Shown: piece by piece, positions 1 through 12,738 of the stretch
How the letters are laid out: each line of letters starts with the position of its first letter
Numbering within the stretch: position 1 is the first letter of the stretch
Assembly: GCF_943734655.1 (NCBI RefSeq)
Contig: NC_071354.1
Location: 7,162,001 to 7,226,000 of the forward strand
DNA from: Sabethes cyaneus
Taxonomy: Eukaryota > Arthropoda > Insecta > Diptera > Culicidae
Direction of reading: 5' to 3'
DNA: 64,000 bases
The notes under the pieces: generated by a model
Databases searched by the model: none
What the model saw: the letters and a program-made list of their open reading frames with translations, nothing else
Told to the model about the DNA's origin: nothing
Translations under genes and position numbers: made by a program

Positions 1-985
1 CGAAATGAACTTTTCGAACAGAGAATTTTCCTCATCTCGATGCACGGAGAACTACAGCAAGCTACGGCCAGTTAAATCCGATAAGGTACATGGGAACTCA
101 GGTCAACTGAAGCCTAATACGTTTATGGACGAGGAAGGAAACCTGATCACAAACAAGCGTGAGGTGGCCGACCGGTGTAAATAGTTCTTTGATGAGCCTG
201 TCAATGGCAGTACAACAGAAGGAAGCGGAACGAAAGTCAGTCTGAGAGTGCCCGCAAACGATAATAACGTCCTGGCTGCCGACCTCGAAAAGATCCGGCG
301 AAAAATCGGACACCTTAAAACTAATGCAGCCGCTGGATAGAACCGACTTTCGGCAGAGCTCTACGAACATGGTAAGGAACGATTAGCTCCGGCAGTTCAC
401 TGAATAATTTCGAGGAGGCGAGAAAGAGAAACTATCAAAGCAATGGAAGATGTGATTTGTCCCATCTACAAAAACGGCTCGATTGTTGTAATTACCGCGG
501 CAGTATGCTGATCAACGCCAGCCTACAAGGTGCTCACCCAGAGCTTGTTATGTCGTCTATGCGCAATAATGTCGCAAGAAATGACGGGATTTCAAGGCGG
601 CACACGGTACAGTCGAGCACGAACAGGTATTGCAGATAATGCACGACAACGGTTATATTATTAAACAACGTTATTGAAGGAGCAATCCGGCGAGCGGACA
701 TCGAAACAAGAGGAACGATCCTTTAAAAAATTAGCCAAATCCTTGCCTTCGCACAGATAATTATTACTGAAAACATTGGGACGGTTGAGTCAATCTACGT
801 TAGACTAAAACTAGAAGCTAGAACTATTAAGCTATGAATCAAGGCGTAAAAAATCAAATATATGGTAAGAATAGAAAACAACGTTTGCCTTCTACGGACG
901 TATAAACTAGAAGTACTAGTTGATACGTTCTTATAATTGGGATCTCTGGTCTCCGCCGACAATAATACGAGTCCTGTGATGAGGC
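1..985 (+). pseudogene. Decayed LINE (endonuclease/RT type), family A relic
   Basis: Translated in shifting frames, this shows the order of a non-LTR retrotransposon RT: a pre-RT segment with MDEEGNLITNKREVADR near 125-180, the block KTNAAAG..RLSAELYEHG near 315-370, VCPIYKNGS near 460, EGAIRRADIETRGTI near 680-720, the LAFA remnant of the catalytic box near 745, and KLEVLV..LGSLVSADNN near 905-965. Stops and frameshifts occur throughout and the FADD box has decayed, so it cannot encode an active enzyme. The same family recurs at 25910-27527, 33716-34063 and 37811-38240. The left end lies outside the window. Its clade is not assigned; the pattern is the APE-endonuclease/RT type common in insects. 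Confidence 0.75.
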
Positions 986-1649
986 CTCCCTGCCCCTGAA
1001 ATGTGTTTTACCCGCAGACACATATAGACGAATCTACCCTTCAGAGTTCATTAGACACGATGAATCATCGGATGATGAGAATTCCTCTTGGTTCAGAGTT
1101 CTGAACCAGTCGCGACCTTCAGAACGAGTCGATACATTTGACATTCCATCGGTTACCTAAAGGAGCAGGATGAGCCAAAGTCAAAGAAAGACTTTATGAC
1201 AAAGTCACTGCATACGAAACTCGCATTCTCTGGAATTTCGCCATCGAACTTCCCGAATCGTTGTAATTTCGATGGCGGTTGGTGATAGTTCTCAAGCAAG
1301 CAAGCCAGCCCGTTGCGGTTCATGAATTATTCAGACTTTACAAGTACCGAGTTTCCAATCGTTTACCTCGAGTCGGTTTCGTATTGCTTCCTAGAATAGA
1401 TCCAAGAATTACTATTATCATTACCTGCGTCGCTATACCCACATCCTGGCGACGGGATGGTAAATATTCATCGCACAGCCGACGCAAGACAGATGAGTAT
1501 CTGGTTAGGACCCTCCGAGCAGCTCTGAGTACATTTGACGTTTACCAAGAGGCGAACTACCTCGCATTGCATTTTACAAGCTGCATTGCAGTGACAAACT
1601 CTGCGAGTCTAAATCTATCCACAGAATAGATTGATCAGGTTTGCCCTGA
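986..1649. other. Unassigned DNA
   Basis: No recognisable coding block or clear terminal repeats were found. A 116-codon open stretch at 1279-1629 has no family resemblance that I can see. The stretch is probably old transposon-derived sequence between the LINE relic and the mariner relic. Confidence 0.4.
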
Positions 1650-2395
1650 AATTCTGGATGGGACGCAGCTGAGGTACGTTAAGGGGGTTCGCCGACTTTT
1701 GTAACCGGCCAGTATCTCTTGATGAACGACGCAACTTCTGGCAGGCACTTCGTATTATAAATTTTCCTGTTCACGGCCAGTCCGGAGTGTGTGAAATGAA
1801 CTTCACTTCCTTCTTGGTGGAAGTAAAATATGAAGTGCCCTGCCAATCGTTGCCATCCAGGGTTAGAAAGGTCTCGTTGTCCATCACCACCGCCACGTCG
1901 CGATTCGCCGGAAAAATCGATTTGACCATCTTATTCAGCCGCTGCCGCTGCGTCATTACCAGCAGCTCCGAGATCAGAGGACAGGACCGCCGCTTCCTGA
2001 TAAGTATTTACATGTTCGCCAGGTACTTTTTCACTGTTTGGACGATTCCAAGGACCTCCCGGCCAAGCGCACGCAGCGATGTAACCACTTTTCCCTCCGT
2101 CTTCCTCTTCGGCATCCTTTGAAGCTTCTTGTCGCCCAGGGTTGTCGGCCGTCCGAAATCGGGCTCTCTTTTGATGCTCTGATTGCTGTTTAATAGTGCC
2201 AAGACGTTGTAGATGCCGGAATGGGCGTATCTGGCGTCCACAAAGTGCCGCGCGATGTTCGTTTTCGACTCGGCGGGGTACCGTTCTTCGAACGCGCACA
2301 CTTCTGAACGGAGTAGTTTCACTGTTTTCGCCATCACGATCACGGTTAGAGTTCGTCTGATAGAGCTGTCAAATTTTTTCTGCTGACTCATGGGT
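1650..2395 (-). pseudogene. Tc1/mariner-superfamily (D37E-like) transposase relic
   Basis: Read from about 2391 leftwards, this begins MSQQKK and continues through a helix-turn-helix region ending REVLGIVQTVKKYLANM (2391-2008, 127 codons). After a frame change it continues with the catalytic part (1956-1771): TQRQRLNKMVKS, then DVAVVMDNETF, which carries the first catalytic aspartate, then LDGNDWQ. A further piece (INRKIYNTKCLPEVASFI in decayed form) runs to about 1690. The second and third acidic residues are not recoverable and the gene needs at least two frames, so it is dead. The MD[DN]E..LDGNDW pattern is what I know from mosquito ITmD37E mariner-like elements; that subfamily call is inference. 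A related relic lies at 14466-15090. Confidence 0.75.
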
Positions 2396-2504
2396 TACTA
2401 CGACTGATGCTGCATGGGTAGTTTCGTCAGTGCGTGTAAAGGTAAACCCATGAAAAGTCGGCAATTTCCACCTGTTTTTTTTTTAATGCAACCTACAATG
2501 TTAT

Positions 2505-2600
2505 GTTGTGTTGTGGGTTCAAATCCGGTTATAATCTTAGTAGATTATAGCTTGGTTCGACCCATAGACCTTCCAGCATTGGACAAAAGGTAGAAGTCAC
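2505..2600 (+). repeat. Possible tRNA-derived SINE fragment with B-box
   Basis: GGGTTCAAATCC at about 2516-2527 closely matches the RNA polymerase III B-box consensus GGTTCGANTCC. About 20 bp later the sequence ATTATAGCTTGGTTCG occurs. A B-box-like motif followed by ATTATAGCTTGATTCG also occurs on the minus strand at about 14270-14300, suggesting a shared short repeat family. I cannot find a convincing A-box here, so a functional tRNA gene is unlikely. Confidence 0.3.
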
Positions 2601-2938
2601 AACAACTACTTGTTAAGCGTAGCTACCAATAGCCCTTCCCTCCTCTTTCCATTCCATTCAAAAAAAATTCATTACTTTCTCCTACCGTCCGTCCATCAAT
2701 TGTAGAACCACTGTTTCAAAAAAATATTAACGTCCTTTGAATGTTTCTTCGCTTTTGGATGGTGTCTATTCCTAGAAACCAGCTCATTTGGATTTTTCTA
2801 AGGAAGGAGTCTTAAAGCACATCTAATGAATCTCGATTGGACTTTTCCGATTCTGTAGATCCAATTGTTGCGGAATGTGGAGTGCGTTAGCTGCTGGTTC
2901 CAACACAGGCACAGGCAGCATGGATCGCAGAATTCAAC
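2601..2938. other. Unassigned DNA
   Basis: AT-rich sequence with a poly-A run near 2660. No coding block, repeat end or RNA gene was recognised. Confidence 0.4.
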
Positions 2939-3345
2939 TCAGATACAGAAAATGAATTTGTCGATGATATGACTAAAATGCTTCCGGCAGCTTAGTTCTG
3001 AGTCTACCAAACCCCTAAGGTCATGGAAAACATTTGATCTCTCTATTTTTTCGTTTCCTATTCTATGTCTCCTTTGAATTGAGTTCTTTTTCCTCGTCAA
3101 CGTGATTACGGAGCATTTCGCCATGCTGATAATCATGAAATTGTCTGTGTCCCAGTCGTAAAACGTGCCAAGGATTTTTTGCAACAACTGACAGTCTGAG
3201 AGAGCACTGATAGTCCAGAAGATTTAGAGATCGTCAGCATCAGTTTGCAACCTTTCGGTAACACCTGGCAGACGTCATTAAAGAATATGATAAACAACAA
3301 TGGTCCTAAATCGCTACCTTGTGGATTAAGGGATTAAGAAATTCA
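2939..3345 (-). pseudogene. Jockey-like LINE reverse transcriptase fragment
   Basis: On the minus strand, 3345 to 3190 encodes NPQGSDLGPLLFIIFFNDV, the RT block that precedes the catalytic box in Jockey-type LINEs. The xADDL box itself is seen only in a neighbouring frame near 3235, so there is a frameshift. The open stretch 3187-2939 continues with FYDWDTDNFMIISMAKCSVI and then HRIGNEKIERSNVFHDLRG, the thumb region of the same RT class. It is distinct from the endonuclease-RT family at 1-985 and most like the first half of the chimera at 37395-37810. It is truncated on both sides. Confidence 0.75.
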
Positions 3346-3679
3346 TCTGATTCCATTAATCCCAATTTGACGCAGAGTCGGCGATTAGTCAGATACGACT
3401 ATTTACTATTTTTATAGCAATTATATTTGAAAAATCGTAGCTTCAGTATCGCTCCAAAATTATGTCTAAGGATGAGTTATAAGAAAATTGATTTAAATAT
3501 GAAACAATTATACACTGAAAAAAAAAATTATTTTATTTTTCAAAAGCTAGAAAAACATCTTGTCTTCAAAAAACTATTCTAAGATGGAGAACAGATTTTG
3601 TAGAAAGACGACTTTTGTGAGTTTTTTAAAGTAAGGATTTTTCATGATGCATAGGGTAGAAGCACCAGTAGAGTAGAGC
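3346..3679. other. AT-rich spacer
   Basis: No coding potential or recognisable repeat end. It contains poly-A and AT-rich stretches near 3515-3545. Confidence 0.5.
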
Positions 3680-4493
3680 GGGGCATAAGTGCGATATTTG
3701 CAGTTATCATCAATTTTCGTGAGATATAAAGAAGGACAACAACAAAATATATTTTATAGTGATGTAGTAACTCAATATCTCCACATTCAACTTTAAATCA
3801 TCTGGAATAATAGTGTTATGCAAAATAAATTCTTCATTTTTCTGAACAAGTGTCGATTCGCACTTTTACCCCACTAGCGGGGCAAAAGTGCAAAGCTCGA
3901 ATCCATCAAATTAGCACAACAGCAGCTAACAGAACCATATTATCTTCAATCTGCGGTATGTTTCGGTAAGGAGTATCCTCTCTTTGCTCCTTTTCTATTT
4001 TGCGTTGGTGTATTGCAGCTTCCGTCAAATCGAAACTTTTCAAAACATTCGTTTATTGTTTCATCAGCGAAAAGACATTGTTTTCATTCGGCCAACATCT
4101 GTAGAGCACACAGTTTCCTGGAGATGTTCCATTTCTAGTATATATAAGCTACACATTTTTGTCTTGTCCATGAATCGCACTTTTACCCCGCTAGGCGTTT
4201 ACGGGGTTTGATTAAATTATGGAAAAGCGAAATATATTTTGTAAATTCTTTTCACCGTATTTTCAAAACAGAAATGTGAGTGATGTAAAACGTTGCTACA
4301 AATTTTCAACAAGTAATATCCATCATCGGGAGGATCGTGTTTGCCGTATAACGAAAAAATACATCAAAACCGCCCTGAAATAACATTTGCACAAATAACA
4401 CAGCAACTATGCTTCATAAACAACCACAGTACGATAGATTCAAGCTGTCAAAGTAGTCACCGATCCATGCCAATGTATTCGCACTTTTGCCCC
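3680..4493. mobile_element. MITE-like element with GGGGCAAAAGTGCGA termini
   Basis: The left end reads GGGGCATAAGTGCGA (3680-3694). The right end TCGCACTTTTGCCCC (4479-4493) is its inverse with one mismatch. Further copies of the motif lie inside: inverse at 3858-3872, direct at 3879-3892, inverse at 4175-4189. Five copies of one 14-15 bp motif in about 810 bp, with no transposase reading frame, indicate a non-autonomous terminal-inverted-repeat element with internal copies of its terminal motif. I see no certain target-site duplication. Confidence 0.6.
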
Positions 4494-4661
4494 TCCTTAC
4501 TCTAATAGTGCTCCAGTGTGGTAAATATGTGCAAAAAAAATATATATTTATTTCGCGTATTTAACTTATATTTTATATTTGTATATTTGTCTTATTTGCT
4601 CAAAAATTTTCGGTATTTTAATAAAAAAAAAAATGAAAAAAGAAAATTGAGAAACGTGATT

Positions 4662-4889
4662 TGTTCCAATAATAGTGGTAATGTTCCTGTTATTGTGGAA
4701 GATGTTCCTGTAACGATGGAATTCCAATTTCTGCCTTTGCAATAGCTCATCTATGAGTGTACTCTTCATATTTTTATTCATGTAATTAAGATGTACTCGT
4801 CTGCCAATAACTTGGAATTTAATCATAGATAAAAGTTACGACTGTTACTGCAAAATATTTAATCTGGCGTTACCACTATTATTGGAGCA
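4662..4889. mobile_element. Short inverted-repeat element (about 230 bp)
   Basis: TGTTCCAATAATAGTGGTAA (from 4662) and the inverse of 4868-4889 match over about 21 bp with two mismatches. The motif GTTCCTGT..GAAGATGTTCCTGT is repeated just inside the left end. There is no coding capacity. It is probably a small MITE. Confidence 0.5.
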
Positions 4890-5116
4890 TGAATCCTAAG
4901 GTTGTTCCAAAAGTAGAAATAGGGTTTTGATTCCCAAAACAAATCAATAAAAAGTCATTGTTATTTTGAGTTCCAGAAGTTAACCAAATTTATAACAAAA
5001 ACCCGATTTAATCCACCTATTGGTGAAAGGAACCTTTGTTATACCATATCATATGTCATTTGAGATAGAATTCGACACGCCTTCGGAACATAATTAAACT
5101 TTTTGATAACACTCAC

Positions 5117-5818
5117 TATGGCAGTTATCATCAATACATATGCATGTGTATGCAATATACTGATAAATTTGCATAATATTTGAAAGCAATCAAAAAATGT
5201 CTCCCTTTTATTTGTAATTTGTTATTTTAAGATAATAGCGGGGTCGCATTCTGGGGTTAGAAACTGTTTAAGTTAGAAACTGACCGTTTTTCTTGCACAT
5301 TTTATACCACTACCAATGGTCTAGTTGTGCAATTTCGAGTACTTGGAGGTGTCGCATGACGGATTTGTTATGATTCAAGGTGCTTCTATGTTCAAGTTTC
5401 ATATATTCCGGAATTGTTCCGGACATATTTTTGGAACCGTACATCCGTTCCAAATTCTGTTCAATAGAATTCTTCTAGGCCACAAAACTTTGCGTTTGGT
5501 AGTTATTCAGTCAAATCGGTCCAGGTATTTCCTAAAAGCAGCTGTTCATTGTTATATTTTCACTACTGAGACTGTTATGCCGTTTTTTGTAACTTGTGAC
5601 TGACATAGTTTGATATTTTTTTCAAAATTTTGGGAGCAAACTTAACATTACTGTTTGAAATATTGAAAGCATGAACAATTTAAAGATGATTCCTAGGCTT
5701 ATCTCAAAAGTGGTGAAATTCACATGGGACTGTTATGCATTTATGGGCAGTAATGGTAGTTATCATCAACACATATGCATGTGTATGTAATATACTGATA
5801 AATTTGTAGAATATTTTT
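5117..5818. repeat. Direct repeat pair, about 65 bp
   Basis: 5117-5184 and 5752-5818 share a diverged direct repeat containing GTTATCATCAA and CACATATGCATGTGTATG and ending CTGATAAATTTG. About 570 bp of unrelated sequence lies between them. It could be a local duplication or an insertion between duplicated flanks in the left arm of the large inverted repeat. Confidence 0.5.
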
Positions 5819-7063
5819 TTCTTGGGCAGAATTGATATTTAAGGGGGAGCCTTTTATCTTCAGAAATGTTGAGCCCAGAGTATTTTTCGGTACGTGGTCT
5901 CGTTGAGAATTTACAGTAAAACTGAGGGATCGCTTGAAGGGAAGTGCAATGCTGTACCTACAATAGTTTAAACGCTCTCCTCGAAACCATATGTTTTCAG
6001 CGACGGTGCGTGTATCTCAGTATCTAGAGGACTGATTTGGCTGATTTTTAATTTGACGTGTAAAAATTAATTATCTAAATTGTGACGTAGCCGCTTTTCG
6101 ATATCTCAATTTTTCAATTTTCGCTGCATTTATAAAAAAAAATCGTTACTCTTCGCAACCAGTAAGAGGTAGATAGTTACTATGTACAGCAAAGTTGTTT
6201 ATTTTATTGTGTTCTACAACTTTTGTGGAGACACTGTACTTTTTTGGACGTATTTAAAAACACAAAAATTTGTAACACCCTAATAGGTAGATTTACGGTT
6301 ACCCTAATAATGTAGAAAGTTACGCCATATTTTTTAAATAAACTCTTTCAAAGACACACTACCTGTAAAATTAAGCATTTTTGCGCTCTAGAGCACATGA
6401 TCGCGTGTTTTTCTATTTGGATCATATCAGTAAAGTTTGCTTAAATAATTTCAATAATGTTTTTCAAATAACTTTTGATTAGTAAAGCCAATTCTAATGA
6501 AATTTGGCAGATATGTTCACAGCGTTAAGGCCTCTCGTTTGATACTAAGATAATTGAAATCTGATTAATTATCTGGTTAAAATCGTTATGAATTGTAAAT
6601 TTTATTATTCTGTACACGACTGCTCATAACTTTCAAATTAAACATCCAATCAAAAAACAAATCAATAGTGATCTATGAGGCTATATAACCTACCAAATGA
6701 GACTAATAGCGCATAAATCGGTTTGGCCATCTCTGAGAAACGTTCGACTAATTGACACCTTGAAAAAGCACATTTTTAAGCATAACTTTTGAACCGCTTG
6801 ATTGTTTTCGATAAAACTCTCCCAAAAAATTTGCAGTAGCAAGAGCCTTCATTTGATACTAAAATTGTTGAAATCGGTTGAGCGGTTCCGGAGAAAATCA
6901 TGTCACGTAATTTTAACATTTTTGCTTATAACTTTTAAACAAAATGTCGGACCGCAAAACCATTCAATAGTGATCTACAAGGTTATAACATCTTTCAAAT
7001 AAGCGTAATAGCAAACGAATCGGTTCAGCCATCTCCGAGAAACAGACGACTAAAGTCAAGCGT

Positions 7064-7463
<400 letters not shown>

Positions 7464-8120
7464 TTGCTCAATTCGTCGAACCTTATCGATTGGTATATGT
7501 GACTCGGCCCTCCGTGCCTCGGATCAACTTTGTGTTTTTCGACCAATTTTTAAACCTTTGTTATAGTATAACAAAGGTAAAAATGCTAGTAGTAATTATC
7601 TTTCTAAATGCACCCGTATTCAAGATGTTTAAAAAAAATTTAACCAATTTAATTTTTTAATTTTATTCACGCTTTTTACTTTTGTTATACTGTAACAAAG
7701 ATTTAGAAATTGGTCGAAAAACACGAAATTGATCCGAGGCCCGGAGGGCCGAGTGGCGTAAGGGAGAGTAGTCAACAGTGAAACAACAGGAACAGTTAGA
7801 CATCGGGAATAACTTCGCCATAAAACATACAAGATTCATGATATTTTCCTGCAAAGTAAAGTTTGTGAATCTATATCACATAATACAGTTTGAGAAAAAT
7901 TTGTTAATTTTTTAGAATATTTTTCAACAAAAGTCGTTTTTAAGGGGGTCAAAGTAAATCTTATTGCGATCATTTTCAGGTGATTTTTAATGGCAAATCG
8001 CACAACTAATCCAAATTAAACTTACTATATGGCATCTCATAGGAATGAGAGATAAAAATAAAAAATATAAGACCATCGAATTGTTTGCCACCACTATTTC
8101 ACTAATTCTTATAAAACATT

Positions 8121-8453
8121 CCTATTGGGAACAGTGAGACAAACAGATGTGGGTAATTTTCAAAAAAAAAAATTGTGTTGAATTGTAAACCAATCCATAT
8201 GAATTGATTGTAAATGAGTTTCGAAGTGTAAGTTGAAGGTCAGATAACCAGGATTGGACCTTTATATGAATATAAATGTAGCTGTGAGAAAAATCGGAAT
8301 TTTTATTAATGCACAACAATAATGTAACCTTTATGCACAAAATAAACAGTACGACCACTAAACTATTCTTTGTAACCAAAAAATATGGTTTAAGTTTAAT
8401 TCTAATATGTGTCTCAGTATTCAATACTCGTTGTCTCACTGTTCCCCAGTAGG
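8121..8453. mobile_element. MITE with about 24 bp terminal inverted repeats
   Basis: The left end CCTATTGGGAACAGTGAGAC (8121-8140) pairs with the inverse of 8429-8453 (CCTACTGGGGAACAGTGAGA). The 333 bp element has no coding capacity. It sits in the right arm of the large inverted repeat and has no counterpart in the left arm, so it inserted after the two arms formed. A target-site duplication is not obvious. Confidence 0.6.
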
Positions 8454-8677
8454 TGGGAAAAAAACCCACCTTCACATTTGCGTTTGTAACTATTTAAGCT
8501 TTCAACCAAAAGTGCTGAAACTTTTTTTCAGACAACCAGAAGGATATACCTTTCAAATGGATTGAAGACCTCGTTGGTAACTATCACCAAAAACTTTTTT
8601 AAAAGTTTTGGAAAAAAGTGTTTCACTGTAGACGTCTCTCCCCTATACCAATCGATAGAGTTCGACGAACTGAGCAA

Positions 8678-8913
<236 letters not shown>

Positions 8914-10350
8914 ACGCTTGACTTTAGTCGTCTGTTTCTCGGAGATGGCTGAACCGATTTGATCGCCGTTAAACTTGCTTGAAAGGTGTTACTGCCTTGT
9001 AGATCACAATTGAATTGCCTTGCGGTCCGACGTTTCGTTTAAAAATTATAAGTAAAATAAGAAAATTACGTGACACGTTTTTGGGGGAGTTTTGTCGGAA
9101 ACAAAAATTCAGTTCAAAAGTTATGTTTAAAAATGTGTTTTTACCAAGTGTCAATTGGTCGAACGTTTCTCCGAGATGGCCGAACCGATTTATGCACTAT
9201 TAATCTTGTTTGAATGGTAATATAGCCTCATAGGTCACTATTGATTTGTTTTCAGATTGGGCGTTTAATTTGGAAGTTATGAGTAATCGTATGTAACACA
9301 ATAAAATTTACAATAATGTATAATGATTTTAACCAGATGAATCAGATTTTAATTATTTTAGTATCAAACGAGAGGTCTTAACGCTCTGAACATATCTGCC
9401 CAATTTGACCAGAAATGGTCTTGCCGGTTAAAAGTTATTTGATAAAAATTTGATGAAATTGCTTAAGAAAACTTTATTGATATGAATCAAAGAGAATGCA
9501 CAGCGGGGCCAAAACTCAAAAACACGAGCGTAAAAAATCATGATTTTTCAAGGGGTGTGTCTTTAGAGAAGTTTATTAAGCGCATCTTTTTACATTATTA
9601 GGATGACCGAGAATCCACCTATTGGGGTGACACAAATTTTTCATATTTTCAGTGCATCCGAAACATAAAGTGTCTTAATAAAAGTTATAGAACATAGTAA
9701 AATAAGCAACTTTGCTGAATATAGAAACTGTTTATCTCTTAGTAGTTGCGAAATATATTGATTGGTTTATAAAAGCACTTAAGGACTCTACTCTGTAAAG
9801 TCGTCATATAATGGAATTTCGTAATTTTTTCAGATGTTGGAATTAAAGTTAAGTGTGGCGTTTTGTATTTGAATAAATGTTTTGTAATTTTTGGATGCAA
9901 AAATAGTGATTATTACAGTGTTGGCAACTGAGCGCGTGAATGCTCACTAGAAATCACAAATTCGAAACATAAATTAATATCTAGCGATAATTGAAAATTC
10001 GAAAAATTATCAAAATGGCAGCCTTTTTTTACAATCGATTTTTTTTTCAACTTTCCAGAGTAGCGTTGGCTCCGCAAATCTCAATAACTGACCAATAACT
10101 TTGCATACGATTTGTTATTGCTTTCGTTAGAAAGACACATTTTCCACTGAGATATTTAGTACATTAAATGTAAAATAGTATATTAAATACGTACTGATTA
10201 TATATGACACAACGTTAGCAAGAGTTGAATTATGTTCCGAAGACTTGTCGATTTCTAATTCAAATGACAAATAAGATGATATAACAAAGCTTCCTTTCAC
10301 CAATAGGTGGATTTAATCGGGTTTTTAATATGTTATTTGTATTGTGACAC

Positions 10351-11515
10351 ACAGTCTAGGCACAGAGAACAGACAATTATGTTCATATAAAATTTCTTTC
10401 AAATGGTGTGTAAGATTTTGAATAAAACACTAGCGACATCTATCTCAGGGTGCACCAGTTGCGCTTCGTCCATGTTGCCATATTCAATATATTTTCTTGC
10501 GATGTTCTATATATTTGAACAACTGGCAACTCCAATGTCAGTTACTCTAGCAACGACTGTGGTTGTTTATTGAAAGACAACATGAATGTATTTTTACAAA
10601 ACTTGTACATGGTGAAAAGCGTTTGGCGCAAGGTAGGTCAAAAGAAATATTTTATATTCTTAGCTAATAACAATGTTTTTTTGCTTTTCAATCATAGTCA
10701 ATTTTCCAATCTTGATGTTTAAATGCACAATGCCTGATGCCGTGGAAAACCGGCACCCGACGGTTAAGTTGGATTTGGAGATGTTATAGTACTTACTTAC
10801 TCACTTGATTTGTAAGCTTATCCCCCTAGCCTTCGTTTTTAGTTTGGCGGAGATTGCCTCCGCCGTCCCAAGGTTTCTAGTAATGATGTCGAGGTCGTCT
10901 GCGAAGGCTAGGATTTGGCTACTCTAGCTGAAGATCGTTCCTCTCGTTTCGATGCCCACTTGCCGGATCACACCTTCAATAGCGTTATTGAAAAACATAC
11001 AAAACAATCCATCCTCTTGCCGCAACCCCCTGCGCGATTCGAAAGGACTCAAGAGTGTCCCCGAAACGCGTACGTAGCACATCACTCGCTCCAGAGATGC
11101 TATCGATGAGATGCTTTATTGCTATTATTAAGTACAAAAGTGGTCGTGACCGAAGAAATACTGCTGCACTGGTTCGGTAGTTGCGCGATAGTCGTTGGTA
11201 ACAGAATTTCCGGCAGTTTTTACATTATTTATCCATTTAGCTATCGCCTAATATCAATTTTATACCCAAATATACAACAGAAAAGTATACTGACGGTGTA
11301 TTTTTTTCAAAATTTGGTTTACTATAGTTACTGTAGCGACGCGGTTTGTTGTAAAGTTTTATGAGTAGTCAAATCCAATCGAAGTAATCAAAGCTCCTGT
11401 CAGCGATACGAGCGCCACGTAACGGGAGCATTACCACTTACTTTCAATATGGCGGCTTAGGTTTTTACACATCCCGCGAGACTAAGATGAATGTCTGTTC
11501 TCTGTGGTCTAGGCT
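10351..11515. mobile_element. Terminal-inverted-repeat element (about 1.17 kb) carrying a LINE fragment
   Basis: AGTCTAGGCACAGAGAACAGAC at 10353-10374 pairs with the inverse of 11494-11515, with two differences in the outer part. The interior carries an inserted LINE RT fragment (10795-11110) but no transposase. It ends about 350 bp before the first kinase exon. Confidence 0.5.
10795..11110 (-). pseudogene. LINE reverse transcriptase fragment
   Basis: On the minus strand this reads SDVLRTRFGDTLESFRIAQG near 11095-11035, then VIRQVGIETRG near 10975, and AFADDLDIITRN near 10905-10870. These are the RT blocks around the catalytic FADD motif. It is frame-shifted and truncated. TTACTTACTCACTT at the left border resembles the short simple-repeat tail of the LINE at 16411. 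Confidence 0.7.
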
Positions 11516-11865
11516 AGGCTAGAAAAACATATTTTAATATGGTGCAAGTTTAGTTCGAAAACAGAAACTGATGAAGCCTGCAAAAGTCGCAGGCAAAATA
11601 CGCGAATAAAATTTATACTGAGATTTAATCGTGAAAAAGTTGTTTTTTTTTCATTTAATAAACGCTTTGATATTTTTTCTAGAAAACTGAGATTTTTCAC
11701 ATTACAAACCAAGAATTTGTAATGCAAAAAAATTGTGCTTTATTTCTACATGCAACAGAACGGATATTTCCGGCAAGAAAGAATCAGAAATATTCGTTTT
11801 GTTGCCAGAAATCATCTTCGGTGTACCATTAGCCTCCCTGGCTAATTACCTTATCTCATTCACAG

Positions 11866-12069
11866 GGGAAAATTCGGTGTTGTGCACATTTGCAAGGAAA
11901 AATCCACCGGCACCCGACTGGCGGCCAAGTTTATTCAGATCGTAAAGAAGGGCGACCGGCGGAACATCGAACGCGAGGTGCACATGATGAACGTCCTGCG
12001 ACATCCGAAGATTGCTCAACTGTACGCTGCATACGAGTACGATCGAACCTTCTGCATGGTGATGGAACT
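11866..12069 (+). CDS. Strn-Mlck: MLCK-like kinase gene, exon a: kinase N-lobe (Stretchin-Mlck-like)
   Basis: This is the first kinase-gene exon in the window; earlier exons lie upstream. After acceptor TCATTCACAG the exon gives G, GKFGVV (end of the glycine loop), then RLAAKF with the ATP-binding lysine, NIEREVHMM with the alpha-C glutamate, HPKIAQLYAAYE, and FCMVMEL at the gatekeeper region. It ends in phase 2 at donor GTGAGT (12070). The family (myosin light chain kinase, titin/twitchin-like) phosphorylates myosin light chains or other sarcomere partners in muscle, usually under calmodulin control. Assignment to the insect stretchin locus rests on close agreement with MLCK motifs here and in the next exons and on the extended C-terminus. 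Other giant muscle kinases (projectin, obscurin) are less likely alternatives. All expected catalytic residues are present. Confidence 0.85.
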
Positions 12070-12129
12070 GTGAGTTACGAACTGAACTGTTTAGGTTGAT
12101 CGTTACTAAAAGAATTTCCTTTCCTGTAG

Positions 12130-12471
12130 GGTGGAAGGCGGCGAACTGTTCGACCGAGTGCTGGACGAGAAGTTCCTCTTAACTGAGCGGGCTTGCGCCA
12201 TCTTTCTGCGGCAGATTTGCGATGCGGTCGCGTACATCCACGGGAACAACATCGTGCATCTGGATCTGAAACCGGAGAACATTCTCTGCCTCACCGAGAG
12301 CGGCAACCGGATAAAGATTATCGACTTCGGTCTGGCTCGTGAGTACGATCCGGACAACAAGCTGCAGGTGCTGTTCGGAACGCCCGAATTCGTTGCACCG
12401 GAGGTGGTCAACTTCGAGGCGATCTCCTTTGCGACCGATATGTGGAGTGTGGGCGTTATCGCTTACGTGCT
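12130..12471 (+). CDS. Strn-Mlck: MLCK-like kinase gene, exon b: catalytic loop and activation segment
   Basis: Acceptor TTTCCTGTAG; the split leucine codon joins MVMEL to VEGGELFDR. The exon carries VHLDLKPEN, in which HLD replaces HRD as is usual in this family and supplies the catalytic aspartate. It also has IIDFGLAR (magnesium-binding DFG), LFGTPEFVAPE (activation segment, APE motif) and DMWSVGVIAYVL. It ends in phase 2 at donor GTGAGT (12472). The activation segment has no RD-type arginine and ends FGTPEF, as in MLCK and titin kinases, which fits regulation by a C-terminal tail rather than by loop phosphorylation. Introns on both sides are only about 60 bp. Confidence 0.92.
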
Positions 12472-12530
12472 GTGAGTAGGGAATTGTTTGACTGGTGGAA
12501 CAAGATTCATGAAAACTATCTCATTGACAG

Positions 12531-12683
12531 TGTGTCCGGTCTATCACCCTTCGCAGGCGAAGATGACATTCAAACAATGGCAAACATTACGATAGGCCGG
12601 TATGATTTTCTGGATGAAGCATTCGACGGCGTGTCGGAGGAAGCGATTGATTTCATTAATCGCTGTCTAGTAAAGGAACAAAA
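12531..12683 (+). CDS. Strn-Mlck: MLCK-like kinase gene, exon c: C-lobe
   Basis: After acceptor CATTGACAG the exon reads VSGLSPFAGEDDIQTMANIT and GRYDFLDEAFDGVSEEAIDF, then INRCLVKEQK, the C-lobe helices of an MLCK-type kinase. The donor at 12684 is GTGTGC, weaker than its neighbours, but the join to the next exon restores KEQK-ERITAEEALKHKW exactly in frame, so I accept it. The intron is 55 bp. Confidence 0.9.
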
Positions 12684-12738
12684 GTGTGCTACTATTATTT
12701 GTTTTTTGATAAAATTTCTAACGAACCATTTATCATAG

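Noticed and set aside
2505..2600. Functional tRNA gene
   Set aside because: Only a B-box-like motif is present; no A-box, acceptor stem or anticodon arm could be drawn.
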